In this document: positions 7,663-14,803 of the stretch, one piece after another
Numbering within the stretch: position 1 is the stretch's first letter
Layout of the letters: every line of letters starts with the position of its first letter
NCBI GenBank assembly: GCA_964419605.1
Contig: CAYQQM010000008.1
Coordinates: forward strand, 1 to 64,000
DNA length: 64,000 nt
Source: JABFXX01 sp964419605
GTDB taxonomy: Bacteria > Myxococcota_A > Polyangia > Haliangiales > Haliangiaceae
Reading direction: 5' to 3'
Notes under the pieces: model-generated
What the model was told of the DNA's origin: nothing
The model's input: the letters and a program-made list of their open reading frames with translations, nothing else
Databases searched by the model: none
Made by a program: the position numbers and the translations under genes

Positions 7663-8328
7663 CTACGTCGGCAGGTCGACCGCCCATCGCATGGCAGTGC
7701 GCAGCTCAAGCCAGCCAGGCTCCTCGGCGAGCAGGTAGGGCGATTCAACGGTTACAACCTCGAGGCCCAGTTCATCGCCATATCTTGTGCCGAACGACCC
7801 GGGACACGGGTACCCCATGTCGGATTCCGCGGGGTAGCCGGAGCGAGCGGCCATATCTCGTGCGAGCGCTTCCCCGGCTCCATTCCAATTGATCATTCGA
7901 AAGGTGGCATGCACCGAAACCAAGCGCGTAGCTGAGGTGTGGGCGACAAGCGCGACCAGGGCTTGAGTTTCGGGTTGGTCTTCGGGCGCGTTGCCGGGGC
8001 CGTAACCGGGGCGGCGGTGTTCGCCCCAGTTGCTCGTTGCGAAGTTGCGATTGAGATCGACGTTGTTGGCGTTGTTGCGCGTGCCGGCGAGCATTCCATC
8101 GACGTTGAGGCACGGCACGATCCAGGTGTCGCGCCCTGGAGGGCGTTCGACCAGCTCATCGGCGAGGCGCTCCAGCACCAATTGGCTCATCGGCTCATCG
8201 CCGTGGATCGCGCCAAACAGCAGCGCAGGCGGCTTGGGCCGGGCGTATTCCGCCGCTGTGAAGTGCACGGCCTCAATGGCTCGGCCAAGCACGGTGTGGC
8301 CGATCACGACTTCGCGATAGTGCCCCAT
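7663..8328 (-). CDS. M14 family zinc carboxypeptidase/murein peptide amidase-like
   Basis: 221 residues starting MGHYREVVIG; a longer upstream frame is rejected because it is only antiparallel overlap with the next gene. M14 features: a zinc-binding HxxE in FGAIHGDEP (about 48-51), the substrate-binding asparagine/arginine region ARTNN-like TRNNANNVDLNRNF, a third zinc ligand in LVSVHATF, and the catalytic glutamate in VVTVESPY. The short size and HGDE signature resemble MpaA, which trims recycled murein tripeptides. There is no signal peptide, so it is cytoplasmic. The downstream edge is a half MITE, so the C-terminus may have been reset. Confidence 0.8.
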   Translation of the reverse strand: MGHYREVVIGHTVLGRAIEAVHFTAAEYARPKPPALLFGAIHGDEPMSQLVLERLADELVERPPGRDTWIVPCLNVDGMLAGTRNNANNVDLNRNFATSNWGEHRRPGYGPGNAPEDQPETQALVALVAHTSATRLVSVHATFRMINWNGAGEALARDMAARSGYPAESDMGYPCPGSFGTRYGDELGLEVVTVESPYLLAEEPGWLELRTAMRWAVDLPT

Positions 8329-8339
8329 GCAGGTTTGGG

Positions 8340-9497
8340 CTATTCGAGAGCTTTGCCGAAAACGGTTGCGAGCCCGTATCCGGCGAAGGCGAGATATCCG
8401 CTCGCCGGCACCCACGCTGCGGCGGTGGCATGTGGCGCCGTGGTGATGTGGCTTACGTCGCCCTCGAGCACGACGGCGAGGACGTGAGACACAAGCGGCA
8501 GCAGAAGAAACAGCCACGCGAACATCGCCGCACCACCGGTCGCCGGGCCTGGCAGCCACACCAGGAGGCACAGCGCCGCAAGCACGACCGAGATGATCAG
8601 GGTAATCTGGGCAGTCGTTACCTTGCCGTGGATGACGCTTTTGACAAGGGCGACAAGCGGGATGCCGCCATCCTGTGGCATCAGCAGGGGTAGCAGCATC
8701 GCGATAATTGCGAGCGTGACCACGATGCGCGCGAGGATCGACTCCGTATATTCATTGCGGACCAACAAGCTGGCGACAGCCACCACGAGTCCAGCGACGG
8801 AAGCAACTTGCATCCACGGAGGTAAGGCGCCGGCGAGAACGATGGGCGTCACGATTCCGCCGAGTCCCAACAGCGCGGCAAACATCCCGCGCGCAAATGG
8901 CGGCATGGGGATGGCGCCTACCACCACGCCGAGTAGGCCAAGCGCGGCGATCAGGATCAACGGGACCTCCGCTAGACCGGTCCGGTGGATAATCGCATCC
9001 CAGTTGAAGGTGAGCGGGCTCATGGATACCGGTGTGGCGAACGCCGCGAGCAGGAGCAGGCCCCAAGCGATGAGAACCGATCGCAGGGCGCTTCGCCACG
9101 GTTCGACAGGCCGACCGGAGCGACGCGCCGCCAAGCGGCGATACGCCGATTGTCCCACCGGCGCCGTATGCTCCTCGGCGGTATTCATCGGCACAGTGGG
9201 TTGCATCTCTCGCAGAATTTCCACCGCCGACCGCCTACGCCCCGGTGGCTTGTGGGGATGATCTGCAGCGGCTGGCAGCATGACCGTGGGGGCGTTGGGC
9301 CCTGAGGTGGCCACAACCCCCTTGATTGGTTCGGATTCTGGCTGGGGAACGTAACCCATCATCGTTTTCGCGACGCCGGGTTGAAACGCTGGTGCGGCCG
9401 GCTGTTGTGCGCCGCAAAAAATGCAGTGGAGAGCCGCGTCTGGCAGACTCTTGGTGCAATTACGGCATCGTTTCACACATGCCCCTTGGCTGCTCAC
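8340..9497 (-). CDS. Zinc-ribbon multi-pass membrane protein
   Basis: 385 residues. An N-terminal zinc ribbon, CRNC...CIFC (about 11-28), is followed by a Pro/Ala-rich linker to about residue 130. About seven to nine hydrophobic helices then run to the C-terminus (starting SVLIAWGLLLLAAFA). This zinc-ribbon, linker and membrane-domain layout recurs in Myxococcota and has no assigned function. The stop lies 11 bp before the carboxypeptidase start on the same strand, so the two genes are probably co-transcribed. Confidence 0.7.
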   Translation of the reverse strand: MSSQGACVKRCRNCTKSLPDAALHCIFCGAQQPAAPAFQPGVAKTMMGYVPQPESEPIKGVVATSGPNAPTVMLPAAADHPHKPPGRRRSAVEILREMQPTVPMNTAEEHTAPVGQSAYRRLAARRSGRPVEPWRSALRSVLIAWGLLLLAAFATPVSMSPLTFNWDAIIHRTGLAEVPLILIAALGLLGVVVGAIPMPPFARGMFAALLGLGGIVTPIVLAGALPPWMQVASVAGLVVAVASLLVRNEYTESILARIVVTLAIIAMLLPLLMPQDGGIPLVALVKSVIHGKVTTAQITLIISVVLAALCLLVWLPGPATGGAAMFAWLFLLLPLVSHVLAVVLEGDVSHITTAPHATAAAWVPASGYLAFAGYGLATVFGKALE

Positions 9498-9547
9498 TAT
9501 ATACGTGGAGCCAGTCGAAAATACCAGCTACGCTATCGTGTTTGAAC

Positions 9548-10870
9548 ATGGTGACTCTAGGAGACGTTAAGCGCAGCGCCGCGGCGCTGTTTACCCAGGG
9601 CCAGCACCTCGCGGCACTGCGGTTGTACGATGCCGTTGTGTCGAGCGCGCCGCTCGATTACGAGGCGCGGATTCGCGTTGCGGATGCGGCCCGCGCACTT
9701 GGCGATGCTCGCGCTGCGAACGTCTATCGGGCGACAGCGCGTTACTGCCTTGCCGCCGGCCACCCGCTCAGCGCGCTCGTATGCTCCCGCGTGCTCGAAT
9801 CCCAGGGGGGCGAGCTCGCCGGCATCGCGTCGGAGATGCTCGCGGCGCTGCAATCGATGTACGGGCTGCACAGCGCGCGGATCGGCACGGTCGCTGCGCG
9901 GATTGCCCTCCCTGCTGAGGCGACGCCGATCGACATCCCCGATGTGAGCCAGCCAGCCCCTCGCGATGCGGTCGATTCTGCGCTGCATCGCGCCGAGCAC
10001 TGTTGCGATGCGTTAGATGGCTATCCGCAATCGCTCCATGCGATTCCGCTGTTGTCGGCGATGTCAGAGGACGCGTTTTGCCGCACGGTCGCGGCGATGG
10101 TGCTGGTTCGAATGCCGGCTGGAGCGGATGTGATCCGTCAGGGAGAGCCGGGGCGGTCGTTGTTTTTTGTCGCCAGCGGCAACCTTGCCGTAATCGCCAC
10201 CGATGGTTTGGGGCAGTCGACTGAACTGGCTCGGCTCGGCGAGAACGCCGTGTTTGGCGAAATGTCGCTGCTGTCAGCGCAACCGCGGTCGGCAAGCGTG
10301 CGGTGCCTGTCCGACGTCGACTTGTTCGAGATCGATGGTGGCGCGCTCGCCGCGCTGGCGGACGAGCTCGGCCCGGTTGCAGCGGCTCTTCACGGATTTA
10401 CTCGCGAGCGTTTGCTCAACAACGTAATGGCGACTTCCAAGCTGTTCCGAGCATTCACGCGGCCTCAGCAACGCGATCTGTTGCGGCGATTTACGAGTCA
10501 GGACGTTACCGCGGGAGACGCAGTGATTCGGGAAGGTGAGGCCAGCCGCGGCTTGTACGTGGTTCTATCCGGTGAGCTCGCCGCGCAACGCAGGCTGGGC
10601 GACGACGGGCCGGTGCAATTAGGCAGCCTGAAAACTGGAGACGTCTTCGGCGAAATGTCGCTCATCAGCGAAACCCCAACCACAGCAACGGTGGTCGCTG
10701 TGCGGCCGAGTACAGTGCTATTTCTCAGTCGGGAATTCGTTTCGCGTATCGTCGCCGGGGTTCCCGAGATCCGAAACTATCTTGAAGAGCTTACCCAGGA
10801 GCGAAGTACCGAGAACTCCCTCGTGCTGGGCGAGGCCGAAATTCCGGCGGACGAACGGGTGTTGATTTAA
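9548..10870 (+). CDS. Tandem cyclic nucleotide-binding domain protein
   Basis: 440 residues from ATG 9548. The N-terminal 120 residues look like TPR-type helices (ALFTQGQHLAALRLYDAVV). Two CAP-family cNMP-binding domains follow. The first, about 185-300, has the phosphate cassette FGEMSLLSAQPRSASV; the second, about 310-430, has FGEMSLISETPTTATV. In both, the usual FGE..L and RxA(S/T) pattern is largely kept. There is no helix-turn-helix, so it is not a CRP-like transcription factor. It is more likely a regulatory subunit or sensor. It is divergent from the zinc-ribbon membrane gene with about 50 bp between them. Confidence 0.8.
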   Translation: MVTLGDVKRSAAALFTQGQHLAALRLYDAVVSSAPLDYEARIRVADAARALGDARAANVYRATARYCLAAGHPLSALVCSRVLESQGGELAGIASEMLAALQSMYGLHSARIGTVAARIALPAEATPIDIPDVSQPAPRDAVDSALHRAEHCCDALDGYPQSLHAIPLLSAMSEDAFCRTVAAMVLVRMPAGADVIRQGEPGRSLFFVASGNLAVIATDGLGQSTELARLGENAVFGEMSLLSAQPRSASVRCLSDVDLFEIDGGALAALADELGPVAAALHGFTRERLLNNVMATSKLFRAFTRPQQRDLLRRFTSQDVTAGDAVIREGEASRGLYVVLSGELAAQRRLGDDGPVQLGSLKTGDVFGEMSLISETPTTATVVAVRPSTVLFLSREFVSRIVAGVPEIRNYLEELTQERSTENSLVLGEAEIPADERVLI

Positions 10871-10905
10871 GGTCCGAAGGCCCCCAGGCAGAACGCGACG
10901 TGCCG

Positions 10906-11017
10906 CTAGTACCTCGCCACAGTGAAGATGATCGGTTGAGGCCGACGAGCCGCGCCTTGCGCTCGGCAATGGATCGCGCGTCCTCAATCGGTCAGATTCA
11001 CTGTGACGAGGTACTAG
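10906..11017. mobile_element. 112-bp MITE, second subfamily
   Basis: The element begins CTAGTACCTCGCCACAGTGA and ends with the inverted version (TCACTGTGACGAGGTACTAG). Inverted similarity continues inward for about 45 bases per arm (ATCGGTTGAGG), so the single strand would fold almost completely. It shares the outer CTAGTACCTC with the MITE at 5134 but has a different interior. It lies 35 bp after the cNMP-binding gene. Confidence 0.75.
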
Positions 11018-11029
11018 ATCCAATGCCGC

Positions 11030-11330
11030 TCACTTAAGCGTAAGCTATCGGGTTTGAAAACGATTTCAGTTCATGACCCCGGACCGCGTTTGACGTTGTC
11101 CTTGACCCCACCGTTGCGTTTGACGGCAACGTAGTCGTCGACTCTACCCTCGACGATTTCGACCTCATCGCTTTCGAACATCGTCAAGGTACAGGTCATC
11201 CCCCGTCGGGGACTTCCAAGGGTCATCGGTGGGGTCATCGTCGTACGTCGCCGTCATGGTCAATGGTGGAGTCAACGATTACGTCAACGTCAACGAATCA
11301 AGACTATTGATGTTTTTCCTTAACTTACCG
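11030..11330. repeat. Degenerate inverted repeat, no gene recognised
   Basis: About 65 bases at 11075-11150, read on the minus strand (DDYVAVKRNGGVKDNVKR), resemble about 65 bases at 11233-11300 read on the plus strand (SSYVAVMVNGGVNDYVNVNE). The arms are roughly 70 percent identical by eye. GTCAACG units repeat inside. No intact gene is visible; it may be a decayed gene duplicated in inverse orientation or a repeat element. Confidence 0.35.
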
Positions 11331-11418
11331 GCATGGGTACTAGATCAGGTCCATCGTGCAATTGTAGGTCTTGCGGGTCAGGTCACTTTCCAGGCGTGTT
11401 CACTACAAGAATGTTGTT

Positions 11419-11778
11419 CTATCGAGTACACGCGGCAAGGCACGCGGGGAGAGAGGAGCCTGCAAACTTGCCCACCGACACGAGCCTCACTTCGTTCAGC
11501 GTGGTGCCAAAGAACAAATCCCAACTCATTCCGCTGCCAGTGACCCCGTCGACGCAGGTATAATTGTACTGAAGTAGTCCCGATCCGCTGGCGGTGGGTT
11601 GCCCCAGGATGGTCATGGCGTCCGCCATAGTCGTCTGGTTGCACATCAGACTGCACAGTTTGTCGTCGGTTAGCCGCGTCCCCGTGCAATTATCGCTACC
11701 GCCGCCGTCGTCATCGGAGCCGCATGAGACCGTAAGAGCGAGAAGCAAGGTGAGTCCAACTGAATTGATGTTCTTCAT
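11419..11778 (-). CDS. Small lipoprotein, SmpA/BamE-like fold possible
   Basis: 119 residues. A signal peptide with lipobox (ALTVSCGSDDDGGG) is followed by a Gly/Asp linker, then a compact domain of about 85 residues. The pattern of a short helix ending in MADAMTILGQPT, a YNYTC strand and FFGTTLNEVRLVSV is like the BamE/SmpA and BLIP family helix-helix-strand layout. Cysteines at several positions suggest disulfides. It is divergent from the lipoprotein at 11910. Confidence 0.65.
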   Translation of the reverse strand: MKNINSVGLTLLLALTVSCGSDDDGGGSDNCTGTRLTDDKLCSLMCNQTTMADAMTILGQPTASGSGLLQYNYTCVDGVTGSGMSWDLFFGTTLNEVRLVSVGKFAGSSLPACLAACTR

Positions 11779-11909
11779 GGTAAGACAGAGTACTTAACGT
11801 GCCCGGGCTTTCCTACTTTTCTGATGGAAACTTTGCCGTGTGGCTGATTCGATTCATGACCAACTATCGTCAGCCTCATCCCATCTCAATCCGTAATCTG
11901 AGATCCTCT

Positions 11910-12989
11910 ATGAATCAGTGTTTGTTTGCGGGCTGCTGCCCATCCGCCTGTGTGCTTGCTCTGTGGTTCGTTGTTGGGGCATGCACCGATTCTGGTCCGA
12001 GGCCGCAACCCACCGATGCAGTTCCTTTGGCCAGCTTGGCGATCGCGCCCGCGCTCGAGCTTGAGCCAGCATTTTCGAGCCGCACTACCGACTACGCAGC
12101 GAGCGTTTCGTCCGAGGTAACCAGTGTAGCGGTTACGGCCGTTCCCGAAGACAGTGCGGCCACGATAGCCATCAACGGGATGGTCACTCCGGCGGGAGAC
12201 CAACAGCCGGTGGTACTACTGCAGCCCGGAACGCCGACGCCGGTTGAAGTTGTCGCGTCGGCACCGGATGGACGTGCAACTACCTACACGATCATCGTAA
12301 GCCGACTCGCTTCGAAAGAGGCGAAGCTCGCGGCTTTGAATGTGAGTGCAGGCTCGCTGAAGCCGCCGTTTGATCCGGATGTGGAGAACTACACGGTGGA
12401 TGTCGGTCATCTCACCGACAGCGTGGTTCTCAAAGCGACCAAAATGGACTTAAACGCGACTTTATCTGGGGCCGTAACTGCGCAGGCGGGTGCTTCGGTT
12501 GGGGAGACTCCGATCTCGCTGGGTGTTGCCGGAACAGCGGCATTTGCAACCCTGACCGTTACGGCTCCCAGCGGAACGTTCAAGATCTATTCTGTGATCG
12601 TCAATCGGAGCTTGCCCGATGGCACGGTTCTACCTCCCGGCAACGGCCCGCCGTCGACGGTTAGCGCAGCGACGTTGACGGGCAGTCCTAGCGCCCTGTA
12701 TCCGGTTGCCAACGCTACGAATACATACAGCACGACCGTGTACTTCGACCAACAGGAAGCGATTACTGTAACCAAGACCGACCCGAACGCCGTCATCCGA
12801 ATGGGCAACCAGGTGCTCGCACCTGCGGGGGTGCCCAGCGTCAAAGTGGTTGTGGGGGCAGAGTTCGGCGGTGGCGGTCGAAGGTTCTTGAATTTCTGGG
12901 GGGTGCAGAGAGAATTTACCGTCACCGCTCAGGATCAGGTTACCAGCACCAAGTACACGGTGGATGTCGACTTTACCTTTCGGAGGTAG
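11910..12989 (+). CDS. Lipoprotein with cadherin-like beta-sandwich repeats
   Basis: 359 residues from ATG 11910, chosen because a signal peptide with lipobox (VVGACTDSG) starts there. Three tandem domains of about 90 residues follow. Each opens with a strand such as LASLAIAPALELEPAFSS and closes with TTYTIIVSRL or IYSVIVNRS. These match the cadherin-like beta-sandwich family (PF12733), common in secreted bacterial proteins. The third copy contains a Gly-rich insertion (FGGGGRRFLNF). Its likely place is the outer membrane surface or periplasm; no partner is suggested by the neighbours. Confidence 0.75.
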   Translation: MNQCLFAGCCPSACVLALWFVVGACTDSGPRPQPTDAVPLASLAIAPALELEPAFSSRTTDYAASVSSEVTSVAVTAVPEDSAATIAINGMVTPAGDQQPVVLLQPGTPTPVEVVASAPDGRATTYTIIVSRLASKEAKLAALNVSAGSLKPPFDPDVENYTVDVGHLTDSVVLKATKMDLNATLSGAVTAQAGASVGETPISLGVAGTAAFATLTVTAPSGTFKIYSVIVNRSLPDGTVLPPGNGPPSTVSAATLTGSPSALYPVANATNTYSTTVYFDQQEAITVTKTDPNAVIRMGNQVLAPAGVPSVKVVVGAEFGGGGRRFLNFWGVQREFTVTAQDQVTSTKYTVDVDFTFRR

Positions 12990-12996
12990 TGCCCGA

Positions 12997-13023
12997 GTTG
13001 GGGCAGAATTGGCCCCCCCCAAC
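12997..13023. terminator. Hairpin between convergent genes
   Basis: GTTGGGG and CCCCAAC form a 7-bp stem around a 13-base loop in the 50-bp gap between the cadherin-like lipoprotein and the convergent oxyR-like gene. There is no clear T run on either side, so a shared terminator is only a guess. Confidence 0.35.
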
Positions 13024-13039
13024 ACTTTCCCGGCTGCAT

Positions 13040-13927
13040 TCATGGCGATTCGGGATAAGCGCCTCGAATGGTAGTCGCTAGTTCCCGGAACGCTGCGCCA
13101 AACGGAGAAAGCCGGCGCCATACCAAGGCGATCGTGCGGTGAGGCACGGGAGCTGCAAAGTTCCGGACCCGGAGCCCCGCGCGCTGCGCTTCCGTCGCAA
13201 CGGCAAGCTTGGGAAGGAGAGTCACACCGGCACCGCTCGCAACCATATGGGCGAGCGTGGGAAGGCTTGTGGCGCGAAATTCGAGTTCGGTGGCCTGTGC
13301 GCTGGAACAGTAGGCTAGGGCCTGATCGCGGAAGCAATGGCCATCGTCGAGAAGCAGCACGTGGCTGTTGCGGAGCTCTGCAGGTTTTGCCGGCCTGGCT
13401 CGGGTGCCCAAGGGATCATCGGGCCGAGTGGCGAGTACAAACGGATCATTGGCCACGATTTCGTGCTCGACATCCCCGATCTCCGCCTCGAGGGCGACCA
13501 TGGCAGCATCCAGGGCTCCGGTATCGAGACTTCGGACCAGCGCCTCGGTTTTGTCTTCCAGCCATATCGTCGTGAGCCGTGGATAGGCAGCCCGGAGCGC
13601 CGGCGTTGCGCTTGGCAGCAAATAGGGGGAGATGGTTGGGATCACGCCGATTCGAAATGTGCCCGCGAACGGATCGCTGGCCCGCTTTGCTGCCGCTATC
13701 AGATCGTCCGCTTCGACAAGTAGGCGACGGGCACGATCGATAAGTTCTTTGCCGGCTGCGGTGGGAATAACGCCGCGCCGATCGCGCTCGAACAGCAACA
13801 CGCCGAGTGCGCTTTCCAACTGTGCGAGCTGGGCGCTAAGCGACGGCTGCGACACGCGGCACAGCTCCGCCGCCTTGCGAAAGCTTAAGGAATCTGCAAT
13901 CGCGACTGCGTACTGCAGCTGACGGAT
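13040..13927 (-). CDS. oxyR: OxyR-type LysR regulator, start codon unusual
   Basis: The frame encodes a full-length LysR protein. The HTH reads IRQLQYAVAIADSLSFRKAA then VSQPSLSAQLAQLE. The effector domain contains the OxyR redox site DGHCFRDQALAYC, whose first Cys corresponds to the peroxide-sensing Cys199 of E. coli OxyR and whose second is in the position of Cys208. This is followed by FRATSLPTLAHMVASGAGVTLLP. No ATG, GTG or TTG lies in frame between the upstream TAG at about 13966 and the HTH recognition helix, so the coordinate given starts at the ATC that encodes the first Ile of IRQL. Either a rare start codon is used or the start has mutated. An ATAG-N7-CTAT site lies about 30 bp upstream. 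Confidence 0.75.
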   Translation of the reverse strand: MRQLQYAVAIADSLSFRKAAELCRVSQPSLSAQLAQLESALGVLLFERDRRGVIPTAAGKELIDRARRLLVEADDLIAAAKRASDPFAGTFRIGVIPTISPYLLPSATPALRAAYPRLTTIWLEDKTEALVRSLDTGALDAAMVALEAEIGDVEHEIVANDPFVLATRPDDPLGTRARPAKPAELRNSHVLLLDDGHCFRDQALAYCSSAQATELEFRATSLPTLAHMVASGAGVTLLPKLAVATEAQRAGLRVRNFAAPVPHRTIALVWRRLSPFGAAFRELATTIRGAYPESP

Positions 13928-13955
13928 CGAGAATGGATGTGGCGCGCCTAGACGG

Positions 13956-13970
13956 ATAGCCCTAGGCTAT
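13956..13970. promoter_or_regulatory. OxyR-type half site ATAG-N7-CTAT
   Basis: ATAGCCCTAGGCTAT is a near-perfect palindrome matching one half of the OxyR consensus (ATAG-N7-CTAT). It lies directly upstream of the OxyR-like gene, as expected for autoregulation. The second half site, expected 7 bp away, is not recognisable on either side. Confidence 0.5.
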
Positions 13971-14104
13971 CCATGTTTTTTCGGTTCGCAACCGCGATTG
14001 GCCGGCCTCGTGCGACTCCGTCAACCCCACCGGGATTCGCGATGTATCGATTCGTGTTTTATTAGTAAAATCAGCCATTTATCGTGCAAAAAATACGCGT
14101 AGTC

Positions 14105-14128
14105 TACTATGATAGTATACTTATCATA
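14105..14128. promoter_or_regulatory. VapB operator palindromes overlapping the start codon
   Basis: Two overlapping perfect inverted repeats: TACTAT-G-ATAGTA at 14105-14117, and TATGATA-N7-TATCATA at 14108-14128. The second ends on the A of the vapB ATG. The local sequence is AT-rich against a GC-rich background. Such dyads are typical binding sites for ribbon-helix-helix antitoxins that repress their own operon. Confidence 0.55.
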
Positions 14129-14340
14129 TGTCCCAACTTACCATCTACCTGCCGGCAGCGGTCGCACAAAAAGTGCGTTCAGATGCTAAACGTGCACGGA
14201 AGAGCGTGTCGGCGTACATCGCTGATCTTGTGCGCGGACCAGGCGACAAGCGAAAGGCGGCCGAGGCCCTTATCGGTAGCGCGCCGAGCTTTGCGCACGT
14301 TTCAGACGACGACCTCCTGCCGCTGGACGACTTCGAGTGA
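14128..14340 (+). CDS. vapB: Antitoxin, ribbon-helix-helix type
   Basis: 70 residues. The N-terminal strand (SQLTIYLPAAVAQKVR) and following helices (SVSAYIADLVRG) fit a CopG/Arc-like DNA-binding domain. The acidic C-terminal tail (HVSDDDLLPLDDFE) is the kind of segment that inserts into a PIN toxin. The stop overlaps the toxin start by four bases (GTGA), giving translational coupling. Confidence 0.8.
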   Translation: MSQLTIYLPAAVAQKVRSDAKRARKSVSAYIADLVRGPGDKRKAAEALIGSAPSFAHVSDDDLLPLDDFE

Positions 14341-14726
14341 AATTGCTGGATACGAATATTTGCATCTCAATCCTCAACGGCAGCGACAAGCCGATCGCAA
14401 AACGATTTCGAGAGGAGCAAGACGATATGGTCCTGTGCAGCATCGTGAAGGCAGAGCTGCTGTTTGGGGCACGCGCAAGCGGCCGCGTGGCGGAGAACCT
14501 TCGAAGTCTTACCAAACTGTTCGAGCATTTTCCGTCGCTGCCGTTCGACGACGAAGCGGCAACAAGATACGGCGAGCTGCGCGCTGAGCTTCGAAGGGAG
14601 GGGACTCCGATCGGTCCCAACGATATGCTGATCGCTGCGATTGCCTTGGTTCACAGCGCCGGGATCGTGACGCGCAATGTGAGCGAGTTCGAGCGGGTTC
14701 CCAAGCTGGAGGTCGTACGTTGGTAG
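14337..14726 (+). CDS. vapC: PIN-domain ribonuclease toxin
   Basis: 129 residues from GTG 14337. PIN motifs: LLDTNICISIL (catalytic Asp at 5), a central glutamate in CSIVKAELLFGA, and the C-terminal acidic pair in GPNDMLIAAIA. A closing VTRNVSEFERVPKLEVVRW is typical of the VapC group that cleaves initiator tRNA. All active-site acids are present, so the toxin is probably active. It is paired with the upstream antitoxin. Confidence 0.88.
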   Translation: MKLLDTNICISILNGSDKPIAKRFREEQDDMVLCSIVKAELLFGARASGRVAENLRSLTKLFEHFPSLPFDDEAATRYGELRAELRREGTPIGPNDMLIAAIALVHSAGIVTRNVSEFERVPKLEVVRW

Positions 14727-14803
14727 CAGTCGCCTCCCGGCCAGGAAAGCCCACGTTCGGGGGGAGCGGCCAGACCAGCCATCGCTTGTGCTTCGGTTTT
14801 GAA

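Noticed and set aside
8329..8571. N-terminal extension of the carboxypeptidase
   Set aside because: The added residues are Arg-rich and lie antiparallel in frame to the end of the zinc-ribbon membrane gene; the M14 fold begins at MGHYREVV.
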